This document shows positions 35,119 to 43,114 of a stretch of DNA of 64,000 nucleotides, piece after piece (the first letter of the stretch is position 1; every line of letters starts with the position of its first letter). The position numbers were made by a program, and so were the translations under genes. The notes under the pieces are model-generated. The model was given only the letters and a program-made list of their open reading frames with translations. It had not been told where the DNA came from and ran no database searches. The DNA lies in contig OZ241919.1 in the NCBI GenBank assembly GCA_965203835.1, positions 62,001 through 126,000 of the forward strand, read 5' to 3'. This DNA comes from CBDCFV01 sp965203835. GTDB taxonomy: Bacteria; Chloroflexota; Dehalococcoidia; Lucifugimonadales; UBA3495.

Positions 35119-35658
35119 TTATCTTCCCTGGCGAGTGGGAGGGGGGAGCGGAGCCGCCCGACGGGCGCGCTCTTCATCAGGGTCGCGCAGTTCCCGGAGC
35201 GCGTCCAAGGTCGCGTAAACTATGTTGATCGGGTTGCGGGACCCAAGGGACTTGCCCACAACATCCTTCACGCCGCCCAGTTCCAGAATCGCTCGCATCG
35301 CACCGGCGGCGATGACTCCGGTACCTTCTCGGGCGGGCTTTATCACCACGATGGTGGCGCCGCGTTTCAACGTGATCTGCTGAGGGATGGTGCCGTTTTT
35401 GAGGGGCACCGTAACCATGTTGCGGCGTGCCACCGCGTTGCCCTTGCGCACAGCGTCGGGAATGACGAGGGCCTTGCCCAGCCCCGCGCCGACCTGGCTC
35501 TCTCCGTCGCCCACCACGACCAACGCGTTGAACCTGAGCCGCCGGCCTCCCTTGACTACCTTAGCGATTCGACGTGTCAACACCACCCGTTCGGTGAAAC
35601 CGCCAGTGTCTTCTTCCCGGAAACGGGGCGCTCTTGGCCGATTCATTGCGGTAACCAT
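35119..35658 (-). CDS. rpsE: 30S ribosomal protein S5
   Basis: This 179-residue protein is S5, with VVLTRRIAKVVKGGRRLRFN, ALVVVGDGESQVGAGLGKA and GTGVIAAGAMRAILELGGVK. The C-terminus is extended by an Arg/Ala/Pro-rich stretch. ATG 35658 is used. Confidence 0.96.
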   Translation of the reverse strand: MVTAMNRPRAPRFREEDTGGFTERVVLTRRIAKVVKGGRRLRFNALVVVGDGESQVGAGLGKALVIPDAVRKGNAVARRNMVTVPLKNGTIPQQITLKRGATIVVIKPAREGTGVIAAGAMRAILELGGVKDVVGKSLGSRNPINIVYATLDALRELRDPDEERARRAAPLPPPTRQGR

Positions 35659-35702
35659 ACAGGGAATTCTCTCCTTTAACTCATGCGGACTGGACGGCTA
35701 TG

Positions 35703-35745
35703 CCTTCCCGCGACCCCCGCCTTCGCGGGGGAGACGGGCTGAAGG
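35703..35745. repeat. GC-rich double hairpin between rplR and rpsE
   Basis: CCCCCGC-CTTC-GCGGGGG (35714-35731) is a perfect 7-bp hairpin. It is enclosed by CCTTC-CCCG and CGGG-CT-GAAGG arms. It lies in the 95-bp gap inside the spc operon, without a T tract, so it may be an mRNA processing or attenuation site or a relic of a palindromic repeat. Confidence 0.5.
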
Positions 35746-35753
35746 AAGACCAT

Positions 35754-36122
35754 CTAAAACTGCAAGCCGCCTTGCCGGCTTGCTTCCGCCAGGGCTTTTA
35801 CTCGCCCGTGATACTTGTACCCCCCGCGGTCGAAGACCACTTGGGTAATGCCCTTGGACTGGGCCCTTTGGGCCAGCAACTTGCCCACCGCTTCCGACGC
35901 CGATACCTTGGGTCTCGTGTCCCCGTTGTTTTGGACATCAGCCTCGTCACTGGAAGCGGATACCAGCGTGTGGCCCACTGTGTCGTCAATCACTTGGGCG
36001 TAAATATGTCTCAGACTGCGAAACACGCACAGCCTGGGGCGTTCCGGTGTTCCCGTCACCCGGTTGCGGACCCGGGCATGGCGCACCAGCCTTAACTTTC
36101 TAGCATTCTTGTCCTTCGGCAC
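35754..36122 (-). CDS. rplR: 50S ribosomal protein L18
   Basis: This 122-residue protein is L18, a 5S rRNA binder, with KDKNARKLRLVRHARVRNRV, GTPERPRLCVFRSLRHIYAQ and VVFDRGGYKYHGRVKALAEA. GTG 36122 is the likely start, with GGAGAG nine bases upstream. The frame runs on upstream, but that part has no L18 character. Confidence 0.95.
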   Translation of the reverse strand: MPKDKNARKLRLVRHARVRNRVTGTPERPRLCVFRSLRHIYAQVIDDTVGHTLVSASSDEADVQNNGDTRPKVSASEAVGKLLAQRAQSKGITQVVFDRGGYKYHGRVKALAEASRQGGLQF

Positions 36123-36186
36123 TTGGAAATTCTCTCCGGTCTCTATTACTGGAAGGGGGAAATTACTGCGAGCCCATCGGCACTGC

Positions 36187-36777
36187 CTACGCCTTCCGGG
36201 CTGCGGCCTTTCCGGGTTTGAAGTGCAGGACTTCACCCTGGTACCGGATGCCCTTTTCCTTGTAGGCGTTGGGCGGACGGACCTTGCGCACTTTGGCTGC
36301 CAGGTTCCCCACCTTCTGCTTGTCGATCCCCCGGACGTGAATCCGGTTGTTGCCCTCGACCTCCATGGTCACGCCTTCCGGCGGGTGCATCTCCACTTGG
36401 TGGCTGTAGCCAACGAACAGGACGATGCCGTCTCCGGCTTGTTGGACCCTGTAACCCACCCCCATCAACTCCAGGGTACGGGTATACCCTTCCGATACCC
36501 CCTGTACTGCGTTGGCGATGAGACTCCGCGTCAAGCCATGCAAAGCGTGGTGAAACTTCCGCTCGGACATTCGCTCGACGATCACCTCACCGTCTTCCAC
36601 CGTGACCTTGACGTCGGGATGGTAAGTCTGGGTCATTGTGCCCTGGGGGCCTTTGACCGTGACCTCTCCATACCCTATCTGTACGTCCACTCCGGCAGGT
36701 ATGGGAATGGACTTGCGGCCTATGCGGGACAGCGTCCGACCTTGTGACTGACCGTTGACCACTGCATTACCAGACAT
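36187..36777 (-). CDS. rplF: 50S ribosomal protein L6
   Basis: This 196-residue protein is L6. After a 15-residue extension (MSGNAVVNGQSQGRT) it shows LSRIGRKSIPIPAGVDVQIG and VKGPQGTMTQTYHPDVKVTV, and it ends with GIRYQGEVLHFKPGKAAARK. Its start overlaps the rpsH stop by 11 bases. Confidence 0.96.
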   Translation of the reverse strand: MSGNAVVNGQSQGRTLSRIGRKSIPIPAGVDVQIGYGEVTVKGPQGTMTQTYHPDVKVTVEDGEVIVERMSERKFHHALHGLTRSLIANAVQGVSEGYTRTLELMGVGYRVQQAGDGIVLFVGYSHQVEMHPPEGVTMEVEGNNRIHVRGIDKQKVGNLAAKVRKVRPPNAYKEKGIRYQGEVLHFKPGKAAARKA

Positions 36778-37165
36778 AACAAAGCAACTCCCCGCCGATA
36801 CCTCGGCGCCACGCTTGACGGCCGGCCATTACACCCTCGGAAGTGGAAAGGATCGCCAACCCCAAACCGCCATAGACTCTGGGGATTTCGCCTTTCCCTA
36901 CGTAGACCCGCAGCCCCGGCTTGCTGACCCTCTTCAGGCCCCTGATGGCAGGCTCCCTCCGCTCTCGATAGGCCAGATGTACCCGCAGCGTCGGATGGGC
37001 TTGCCCTCGGGGGATATCGAAGTCCCTTATGTACCCTTCTTCCTTCAGAATCTTGGCTATAGCCAGCTTGGTCTTGGAGTGGGGCATCATGACTTGTTCG
37101 TGGCGCACTTGTATAGCGTTCCTGATACGCGTCAGCATATCCGCCACAGGATCGGTAACCGGCAA
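36767..37165 (-). CDS. rpsH: 30S ribosomal protein S8
   Basis: This 132-residue protein is S8, with DPVADMLTRIRNAIQVRHEQ, RVSKPGLRVYVGKGEIPRVY and GGLGLAILSTSEGVMAGRQA. The end (RRGIGGELLCYVW) is the usual GGExLCxVW. Confidence 0.96.
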   Translation of the reverse strand: MPVTDPVADMLTRIRNAIQVRHEQVMMPHSKTKLAIAKILKEEGYIRDFDIPRGQAHPTLRVHLAYRERREPAIRGLKRVSKPGLRVYVGKGEIPRVYGGLGLAILSTSEGVMAGRQAWRRGIGGELLCYVW

Positions 37166-37186
37166 GACTCTATCCCTCCTGGCTCT

Positions 37187-37372
37187 CTACCAACTGGCTT
37201 TGCGCACTCCGGGGAGTTCCCCGTTCAGCGCCAATTCACGGAAACAGATGCGGCAAATGCCGAAGTACCGGATATAAGCCCGAGGCCTGGTGCAGCGGTT
37301 GCAGCGGCTGTGCCACCGGACCGGGTGCTTGGGCTTTCTCAGCCATTTCTGGACTTTGGATGCTTTGGCCAT
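37187..37372 (-). CDS. rpsN: 30S ribosomal protein S14, zinc type
   Basis: This 61-residue short S14 has two CxxC pairs (SRCNRCTRPRAYIRYFGICR, then ICFRELA), so it is the zinc-binding Z form. ATG 37372 is used; the upstream frame overlaps rplE. Confidence 0.95.
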   Translation of the reverse strand: MAKASKVQKWLRKPKHPVRWHSRCNRCTRPRAYIRYFGICRICFRELALNGELPGVRKASW

Positions 37373-37382
37373 TGGGTCTCCT

Positions 37383-38081
37383 TTACACCTCGCGGACGAA
37401 GGGGAAGCCGTACAACTCCAGCAGGCGGGTTGCCAAGGCATCCGTTTGAGCCGTGGTGGTGATGGTGATTTGCAGCCCACGGATCCGGTCAATCTGGTTG
37501 TAATCTATTTCAGGGAAGATGATCTGCTCCCGGATGCCGAGGGAGAAATTGCCCCGTCCATCGAAGCCACGCCTGGGCATACCCCGGAAGTCGCGAATGC
37601 GCGGCAGGGACATATTTATCAGACGGTCCAGGAAATGGTACATCCTTGCGCCGCGAAGGGTTACGCAGGTGCCGATTGGGTTGCCTTCACGGATTTTGAA
37701 TCCGGCGATGGCCTTTCGTGCCCTGGTGATAATGGGCTTCTGGCCCGTTATGGTCGCCAAGTCCCGCGTGGCGCTTTCCATGGCGCGGCCATTGGTGAGG
37801 GCTTCTCCCAACCCGATATTCACCACGATCTTCTGGACCCGCGGCACTTCCATCGGATTGGACAATCCGAACTCCCGCATCATGGCGGGAACGATCTCGT
37901 TCCGGTAAAGCTCCAGCATTCGGGGAGGAGGCAATGCCTCGTCGGCTGCGGGAGCCTCTTCCACGGCAGCGGCGCGTCCTCGCTGTCTTCCGCCTCGACC
38001 GCCCTCCCCGTCCTGGTTCCTGCGGCGTCTGGGCTGCTCTTCTGTGGCTTGTTGGGCGCTCTCTTCTTGATTATCTTGCAT
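37383..38081 (-). CDS. rplE: 50S ribosomal protein L5 with N-terminal extension
   Basis: The L5 core begins near residue 53 (RMLELYRNEIVPAMMREFGL) and contains VPRVQKIVVNIGLGEALTNG, RARKAIAGFKIREGNPIGTC and FPEIDYNQIDRIRGLQITIT. It binds 5S rRNA. The first about 52 residues are extra: a Gln/Glu stretch, then RRRRNQDGEGGRGGRQRGRA and an Ala/Glu/Pro linker. The ATG at 38081 overlaps the rplX stop. No start with a ribosome site lies nearer the core, so the extension is probably real. Confidence 0.93.
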   Translation of the reverse strand: MQDNQEESAQQATEEQPRRRRNQDGEGGRGGRQRGRAAAVEEAPAADEALPPPRMLELYRNEIVPAMMREFGLSNPMEVPRVQKIVVNIGLGEALTNGRAMESATRDLATITGQKPIITRARKAIAGFKIREGNPIGTCVTLRGARMYHFLDRLINMSLPRIRDFRGMPRRGFDGRGNFSLGIREQIIFPEIDYNQIDRIRGLQITITTTAQTDALATRLLELYGFPFVREV

Positions 38082-38391
38082 TGTCGATCACTTCTTGACA
38101 CTTGGGACAGCTTCTGACTCGTGCTCCGGTATCCAGAAAAACAATGTTGGGCCTGGTGGGCCGGTTGCACTTGTTGCAAATCAACATGAGGTTGGACTCG
38201 TGGATGGGGGCTTCCTGCTGGATGCGTCCCGACTGCCGAATGCCGGGCCGGGGTTTGACATGCCGCGTAATCAGGTTTACCCCTTCCACCACCACACGGT
38301 TTTCTTTGGTCAACTGGCGCTCAACCCGCCCGGTCTTACCCTTCTCCTTGCCAGCGATGACCAATACGTTGTCTCCACTTCGGATGCGCAT
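38071..38391 (-). CDS. rplX: 50S ribosomal protein L24
   Basis: This 106-residue protein is L24. The KOW motif region is RSGDNVLVIAGKEKGKTGRV. GVNLITRHVKPRPGIRQSGR follows, and the C-terminal part holds two CxxC pairs (CNKCNRP and SCPKCQ), which suggest a bound zinc. It overlaps rplN by one base and rplE by 11. Confidence 0.95.
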   Translation of the reverse strand: MRIRSGDNVLVIAGKEKGKTGRVERQLTKENRVVVEGVNLITRHVKPRPGIRQSGRIQQEAPIHESNLMLICNKCNRPTRPNIVFLDTGARVRSCPKCQEVIDNAR

Positions 38392-38759
38392 TATACCACC
38401 TCGGAGGCTAGGGAAATGATCCGCATAAACCCGTGGTCCCGCAATTCCCTTGCCACCGGACCGAATATGCGGGTGCCGCGGGGCAGCCTGTTCTCCAGTA
38501 TCAACACGGCCGCGTTGTCATCAAACCTGATGTAGGTGCCGTCGGGCCTCCGGTGACCTTGGGCTTGGCGAATTATCACCGCCCTTACTATGTCGCCTTT
38601 GCGTACCGGCGAATTGGGGGCGGCTTCCCGGACGTTGCATACCACCACGTCGCCCAAGCTGGCAAACTTCCGCTTGCCGCTTCCGGGAACGTTAATCAAC
38701 CGGATGACCTTGGCTCCGCTGTTGTCGGCTACTGTCAACCGTGTATAAGTCTGGATCAT
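38391..38759 (-). CDS. rplN: 50S ribosomal protein L14
   Basis: This 122-residue protein is L14, with MIQTYTRLTVADNSGAKVIR, LGDVVVCNVREAAPNSPVRK and GTRIFGPVARELRDHGFMRI. The ATG overlaps the rpsQ stop (ATGA). Confidence 0.96.
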   Translation of the reverse strand: MIQTYTRLTVADNSGAKVIRLINVPGSGKRKFASLGDVVVCNVREAAPNSPVRKGDIVRAVIIRQAQGHRRPDGTYIRFDDNAAVLILENRLPRGTRIFGPVARELRDHGFMRIISLASEVV

Positions 38760-39151
38760 TCCTCGGTGTCCTGTTCCTCGGAAGCGGATTCGTCGTCTTC
38801 CTCTTCCTCTTGATTCAGATCGTCTAGCGCCTGGTCTTCGTCTTCTTCTACAAACACTTCAGCGTCTGCTTCAAGCTCGATTGGTTGCACTTCGGCCACT
38901 TGCCGGCGGTCCAGTATCTCCAGCAAACGCCAGTGTTTGGTCTTGGAGATCGGCCTGGTCTCTTCTATGCGGACCGTATCTCCCAGTTGGCACCGGTTGT
39001 CGGGGTCGTGGACCATGAACCTCGTCAACCGCCGCACCTGCTTGCGGTACAACCGGCTGCGCTGCTTCCACACCATCTCCACGACCGCGGTGCGGTCCAT
39101 TCCTACGCGCACCACCGATCCGGTGCGCACTTTCCTCATAGACCTTGCCAA
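38756..39151 (-). CDS. rpsQ: 30S ribosomal protein S17 with long acidic tail
   Basis: The S17 core spans residues 5-85 (RKVRTGSVVRVGMDRTAVVE, HDPDNRCQLGDTVRIEETRP). About 45 further residues form a strongly acidic tail, including EVFVEEDEDQALDDLNQEEE and ending with EEQDTEE, which E. coli S17 (84 residues) lacks. TTG 39151 has GGAGG eight bases upstream. ATG 39139 is the alternative. Confidence 0.94.
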   Translation of the reverse strand: MARSMRKVRTGSVVRVGMDRTAVVEMVWKQRSRLYRKQVRRLTRFMVHDPDNRCQLGDTVRIEETRPISKTKHWRLLEILDRRQVAEVQPIELEADAEVFVEEDEDQALDDLNQEEEEDDESASEEQDTEE

Positions 39152-39153
39152 GC

Positions 39154-39351
39154 TTAAGCCTCCGTCTGCTGCCGTTCGTTGGCGACGGTCTTCAACCGGG
39201 CTATGGTCCGTCGCACCGTCCTGGGCAAGTTGGTATTGGGTAGTTGGTTGGTGGCGACCCTAAACCGGAGGTCCATCAACTCCCGTTCGGTCTTTTCCAG
39301 CTCTTCCTGCAACTGCTGGTCCGTAAGAGCCCTGATCTCGTGCATCTGCAT
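39154..39351 (-). CDS. rpmC: 50S ribosomal protein L29
   Basis: This 65-residue helical-hairpin protein is L29, with IRALTDQQLQEELEKTEREL, MDLRFRVATNQLPNTNLPRT and VRRTIARLKTV. Confidence 0.95.
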   Translation of the reverse strand: MQMHEIRALTDQQLQEELEKTERELMDLRFRVATNQLPNTNLPRTVRRTIARLKTVANERQQTEA

Positions 39352-39363
39352 CGTTCTGCGCCT

Positions 39364-39804
39364 CTATTCAGTCCGGCCCGTCAAAGCGGCAATGCGGTCC
39401 CGCTGCACCGTCTTGGTTGGAATAGGGAGCTTGTGAGCGGCCAGTTCCAAGGCCTCCATCGCGTCTTGAGGCGGCACTCCGGCTACCTCAAATAGGATTT
39501 TCCCAGGCTTGACTACGGCAGCCCAGTAGTCGTTGGCGGCTTTTCCCCCGCCCATGCGGGTCTCGGCGGCCTTCTTGCTGACCGGTTTATCGGGAAACAC
39601 CCGCACCCATACCTGACCACCTCTCCTCAGCCGGCGGGTGACGGCGACGCGGGCAGCCTCTATCTGCCGAGCCGTAATCCAGTCGGCTGCCAGCGCCTTG
39701 AGCCCGAATTCCCCAAAATCAACACTGTTGCCGCTGGTGGCCATACCCTTGCGGCGGCCCCGGAAGGACTTCCTGTACTTGGTCCGCTTCGGCTGTAGCA
39801 TCAA
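39364..39804 (-). CDS. rplP: 50S ribosomal protein L16
   Basis: This 146-residue protein is L16, with MLQPKRTKYRKSFRGRRKGM, WITARQIEAARVAVTRRLRR, RVFPDKPVSKKAAETRMGGG and KILFEVAGVPPQDAMEALEL. It starts at 39804 or, two codons in, at ATG 39801, which fits the usual family start better. Confidence 0.95.
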   Translation of the reverse strand: MMLQPKRTKYRKSFRGRRKGMATSGNSVDFGEFGLKALAADWITARQIEAARVAVTRRLRRGGQVWVRVFPDKPVSKKAAETRMGGGKAANDYWAAVVKPGKILFEVAGVPPQDAMEALELAAHKLPIPTKTVQRDRIAALTGRTE

Positions 39805-39810
39805 ATACTC

Positions 39811-40554
39811 CTAGCAGGGCTGAAGGTCTTCATCGAATACCATTTCTTCATCCGGACCATCGGCCTGTACTGTTACTTCGATGGTGTCCAGTTCCTCCAC
39901 CTCTTCCGGAGGTGGCGGTAGAATATCGCCGTGATAGACCCAGACCTTCACACCTACGCGCCCCATGGTAGTGTGGGCCTCCGCCAGTGCGTAATCAATG
40001 TCGGCCCGCAAGGTGTGCAACGGCACCCGGCCCATCATCAGTTTTTCGACTCTGGCGATCTCCGAGCCGGAGATACGCCCTTTGACGATGATCTTGATGC
40101 CTTCGGCCCCTCCCTGCATGGCCCGTTGGGCCGCTTGCCGCATCGCGCGCCGGTAGGCAACCCGGCGTTCCAGTTGGTCCGCGATGTTCCGTGCCACCAG
40201 GTAGGCGTTAATCTCCGGCTGCTCTATTTCCAGGATATTCAGTTGCACCCGGCGCTGGGTGATCCCTTCAAGCTTGGCGCGAAGGTTCTTCACACGCTCG
40301 CCGTCCCGTCCGATGACAATACCCGGGCGGGCGGAGTGAATGTTGATGACGCTGTCTTGCGCGCCCCGGTCGATTTCTACCCGTGCTATGCCGGCATCGG
40401 CAAAGCCTTGGTACTCGTCGCGGATGCTGTTTCTAAGCTGTATATCTTCCAGCACCAAACGACGGTAGCTGTCGGCACGGGGAGCGAACCAATGGGCCTT
40501 CCAGTCCTTTACGATGCTCAGCCTGAAGCCGTATGGGTGGGTCTTATGGCCCAT
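39811..40554 (-). CDS. rpsC: 30S ribosomal protein S3
   Basis: This 247-residue protein is S3, with GHKTHPYGFRLSIVKDWKAH, the KH-domain GRDGERVKNLRAKLEGITQR and IADQLERRVAYRRAMRQAAQ. The C-terminus is followed by an acidic tail (DGPDEEMVFDEDLQPC) that ends in Cys, as the RpoA tail also does. Confidence 0.96.
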   Translation of the reverse strand: MGHKTHPYGFRLSIVKDWKAHWFAPRADSYRRLVLEDIQLRNSIRDEYQGFADAGIARVEIDRGAQDSVINIHSARPGIVIGRDGERVKNLRAKLEGITQRRVQLNILEIEQPEINAYLVARNIADQLERRVAYRRAMRQAAQRAMQGGAEGIKIIVKGRISGSEIARVEKLMMGRVPLHTLRADIDYALAEAHTTMGRVGVKVWVYHGDILPPPPEEVEELDTIEVTVQADGPDEEMVFDEDLQPC

Positions 40555-40556
40555 AA

Positions 40557-40904
40557 CTAAAACTCCTCATCTGGTTCATCGACCACGACGGTGATGTGGC
40601 TGGACCGCTTGGTGATCCGGCCTATACGGCCCCTGGCTCTTGGCCGGAACCGCTTCAAGGGCCTTGCTTGGTCGGCCGTTATCTGGACGATCCGCAGAGC
40701 GTCACGGTCCATCAGCATGTTATTCTCGGCGTTGGCGGCTGCCGATTGGACCACCTTGTAGACCACCTTGGCCCACGGGGAAGTCAACAAGCTTAGGGTG
40801 TCCAGGGCGTCGTTCACCGGCTGGCCTCGGACTAGGTCCAGGATCGGCTTCAGGCGTTTTTGCGACGCTCCTATCTGTTTAGCCATTGCTCGGACGGGGG
40901 GCAA
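40557..40904 (-). CDS. rplV: 50S ribosomal protein L22
   Basis: This 115-residue protein is L22, with RAMAKQIGASQKRLKPILDL, VRGQPVNDALDTLSLL and RITKRSSHITVVVDE, the exit-tunnel hairpin region. TTG 40904 has GAGGT six bases upstream and keeps the first helix complete; ATG 40886 would cut it. Confidence 0.94.
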   Translation of the reverse strand: MPPVRAMAKQIGASQKRLKPILDLVRGQPVNDALDTLSLLTSPWAKVVYKVVQSAAANAENNMLMDRDALRIVQITADQARPLKRFRPRARGRIGRITKRSSHITVVVDEPDEEF

Positions 40905-40908
40905 TTGA

Positions 40909-41193
40909 TTACCTCACTCTACTCGACCGTTCTGACCGGGAAACGTGGCCTCTGTAAGTCCGTGTGGGAGAGAATTCGCCCAACCGGTGTCCCACCATGT
41001 TCTCCGTTATAAACACCGGCACATGGCGCCTTCCGTCGTGGACACCGATGGTCAAGCCCACCATTTCCGGCATTATCATTGACGCGCGCGACCAGGTCCT
41101 TATGACCGTCTTGGCCCCGGAACGCTGTACCGCCTCGACTTTCTTGGCAAGTTTCGCATCGACGTAGGGCCCCTTCTTTACTGAACGGGACAT
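40909..41193 (-). CDS. rpsS: 30S ribosomal protein S19
   Basis: This 94-residue protein is S19, with MSRSVKKGPYVDAKLAKKVE, IRTWSRASMIMPEMVGLTIG and VTENMVGHRLGEFSPTRTY-like sequence (here ITENMVGHRLGEFSPTRTYR). Confidence 0.96.
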   Translation of the reverse strand: MSRSVKKGPYVDAKLAKKVEAVQRSGAKTVIRTWSRASMIMPEMVGLTIGVHDGRRHVPVFITENMVGHRLGEFSPTRTYRGHVSRSERSSRVR

Positions 41194-41194
41194 A

Positions 41195-42028
41195 TTACCG
41201 TCTCCTGCCCCTTCGCACTATTAGATCGCTGCTGGACTTCTGTGCCTTCCGCGTCTTGCGTCCCAGGGTCGGCAGACCCGTGGGCGACTTGGGACCGGGC
41301 ATACCGATCGGCGAACGGCCCTCACCGCCGCCGTGAGGATGGTCCACCGGGTTCATTGCCACGCCCCTGACGTGGGGGCGCCGCCCCAAGTGCCGCTTTG
41401 CTCCCGCCTTGCCCAAGCTCTCGTTCTTGTGGTCGGGATTGGAAAGCTGGCCGACGCTGGCCCGGCAGGACAGCAACACCCGCCGCATCTCTCCCGACGG
41501 CAGCCTTATCAGTACGTACTCGTCTTCCCTGGAAAGCACTTGGGCGCCGGTCCCCGCGCTGCGGGCCAGTTGGCCCCCGCGCTGGGGAGTCAATTCCAGG
41601 TTGTGCACCACGGTCCCTGTGGGGATCGACCTCAGAGGCAGGCAGTTTCCTGGGTGAATCTCCGCTTGCGGTCCCGACTCAACCCAGTCGCCGACCGACA
41701 AGCCCAAGGGCGCCAGGATGTAGCTCTTCTCACCGTCGGCGTAGTATATCAGGGCGATGCGGGTGGAGCGGTTGGGATCGTATTCTATCGCGGCAACCCG
41801 CCCCGGCACGTTATCCTTCATTCGCTTGAAATCGATTTTCCGGTACATCTTGCGGCTCCCGCCGCCTCGTGACCGGGTGGTTATCCGCCCCCGGTTGTTG
41901 CGCCCCGCGTGGTTGGGCAAAGGCTCCAGCAACGATTTCTCAGGTTTGGTCTTGGTTATCTCTTCAAAAGACGGCCGCACCGCGTTCCTGGTGCCCGGCG
42001 TGACCGGCTTCAAGTTTTTCAACGGCAT
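41195..42028 (-). CDS. rplB: 50S ribosomal protein L2
   Basis: This 277-residue protein is L2, needed for peptidyl transfer and subunit joining. It has RNNRGRITTRSRGGGSRKMY, AAIEYDPNRSTRIALIYYAD and the conserved VRGVAMNPVDHPHGGGEGRS with the essential His. rpsS follows after one base. Confidence 0.97.
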   Translation of the reverse strand: MPLKNLKPVTPGTRNAVRPSFEEITKTKPEKSLLEPLPNHAGRNNRGRITTRSRGGGSRKMYRKIDFKRMKDNVPGRVAAIEYDPNRSTRIALIYYADGEKSYILAPLGLSVGDWVESGPQAEIHPGNCLPLRSIPTGTVVHNLELTPQRGGQLARSAGTGAQVLSREDEYVLIRLPSGEMRRVLLSCRASVGQLSNPDHKNESLGKAGAKRHLGRRPHVRGVAMNPVDHPHGGGEGRSPIGMPGPKSPTGLPTLGRKTRKAQKSSSDLIVRRGRRR

Positions 42029-42045
42029 AACGTGTACCCCGGGGC

Positions 42046-42330
42046 CTACAGCCCTTCAATCAGGTTAATCCGGTCACCTGTCTTCAGGGTGACCACGGCC
42101 TTTTTCATATCCGGCAACTTCTTTACGCGGGGGCCGTACCGCTTTCGTTTGCCGTGTAGCTTTGTAATGTTGACGTTGACAACCGTCACGCCAAAACTTT
42201 GCTCAACGGCCTGTTTTACTTCCACTTTGTTCGCCTTGGGAGCCACGTGGAAGGTGTACTTGCCCGACTCCTGGAGGATGGTGCTTTTCTCCGTGATCGT
42301 CGGCTTCACCAGGACTTGGTGGATGTTCAT
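42046..42330 (-). CDS. rplW: 50S ribosomal protein L23
   Basis: This 94-residue protein is L23, with MNIHQVLVKPTITEKSTILQ, YTFHVAPKANKVEVKQAVEQ and FGVTVVNVNITKLHGKRKRY. It lies at the tunnel exit and docks SRP and trigger factor. It abuts rplD. Confidence 0.96.
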   Translation of the reverse strand: MNIHQVLVKPTITEKSTILQESGKYTFHVAPKANKVEVKQAVEQSFGVTVVNVNITKLHGKRKRYGPRVKKLPDMKKAVVTLKTGDRINLIEGL

Positions 42331-43038
42331 CTACTCCTCTCCTCCATCGTCCTCGTTGCTGCCGGCGCCATCCGGTTCATCTTCTTGAAGACTGCCTCGG
42401 CCCCGTCGCTGGCGCTCGGCGGCCAACTCCTGTTCCGCCCAGCGAGCCGCATCCAGGGTAATGATGACCGTTTCCCGCCGAAGCAGTTCGTCGGCGTTGA
42501 GTTGGTTGACCGGCAAAGTCCACACCTTCTTCAGGTTGCTGGCGGCCCGTACCACACCCTCCGCGCCATCCCTGGTCACCACCAGCGCCGACCCGCGGAC
42601 CCCGAGGTTGGCAAGCAGGCTGACCATGGACTTGGTCTTGCCGTCGACGCCGTCCATGCCGTCGACGCAGACCAATCGCTGTTGTCGGGCTTTCTCGGAC
42701 AGGACGCATTTCAACGCCAATCGCCGCATTCGACGTGGCAGCGCTTTGCGATAGCTTCTGGGATGCGGGCCGAAAACCACGCCGCCGTGCCGCCACTGGG
42801 GTGAGCGGATGCTGCCCTGCCTGGCTCGCCCTGTATGCTTTTGAATCCACGGCTTGCGGCCGCCTCCCGACACCTGGGCCCGCGTCTTGGTGTCGTGGGT
42901 GCCCTGTCGCTTGTTCGACTGGTATATGACCAGCGCCTGGTGTACCAGCGAGTGGTTCATCGGCACGGAGAATACAGCGTCGTCCAGGTTGACGGTATCC
43001 ACCGTATCGCCGTTGATGTTCTTTACCTCTAGTTCCAT
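42331..43038 (-). CDS. rplD: 50S ribosomal protein L4
   Basis: This 235-residue protein is L4, with GGGRKPWIQKHTGRARQGSI, RSPQWRHGGVVFGPHPRSYR and LPRRMRRLALKCVLSEKARQ. ATG 43038 is used; the 14 codons further upstream come from a palindromic intergenic repeat. A C-terminal acidic tail (LQEDEPDGAGSNEDDGGEE) makes it longer than E. coli L4 (201). Confidence 0.95.
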   Translation of the reverse strand: MELEVKNINGDTVDTVNLDDAVFSVPMNHSLVHQALVIYQSNKRQGTHDTKTRAQVSGGGRKPWIQKHTGRARQGSIRSPQWRHGGVVFGPHPRSYRKALPRRMRRLALKCVLSEKARQQRLVCVDGMDGVDGKTKSMVSLLANLGVRGSALVVTRDGAEGVVRAASNLKKVWTLPVNQLNADELLRRETVIITLDAARWAEQELAAERQRRGRGSLQEDEPDGAGSNEDDGGEE

Positions 43039-43056
43039 TCCGTTCCCCTTCCCGTC

Positions 43057-43080
43057 TTTCCCGCGAAGGCGGGAATCCAC
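43057..43080. repeat. palindromic intergenic repeat
   Basis: TTTCCCGCGAAGGCGGGAAT lies in the rplC-rplD gap. It has a perfect inverted core, TTCCCGC and GCGGGAA, with a short centre. It is nearly identical to the copies at 50086 and 55922. Confidence 0.75.
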
Positions 43081-43114
43081 TGGGACAGGCCTTGCGTGTT
43101 CCCGGTTGAGCGCT

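Noticed and set aside
43039..43080. Upstream extension of rplD
   Set aside because: The extra codons come from the palindromic repeat; ATG 43038 is the normal L4 start.
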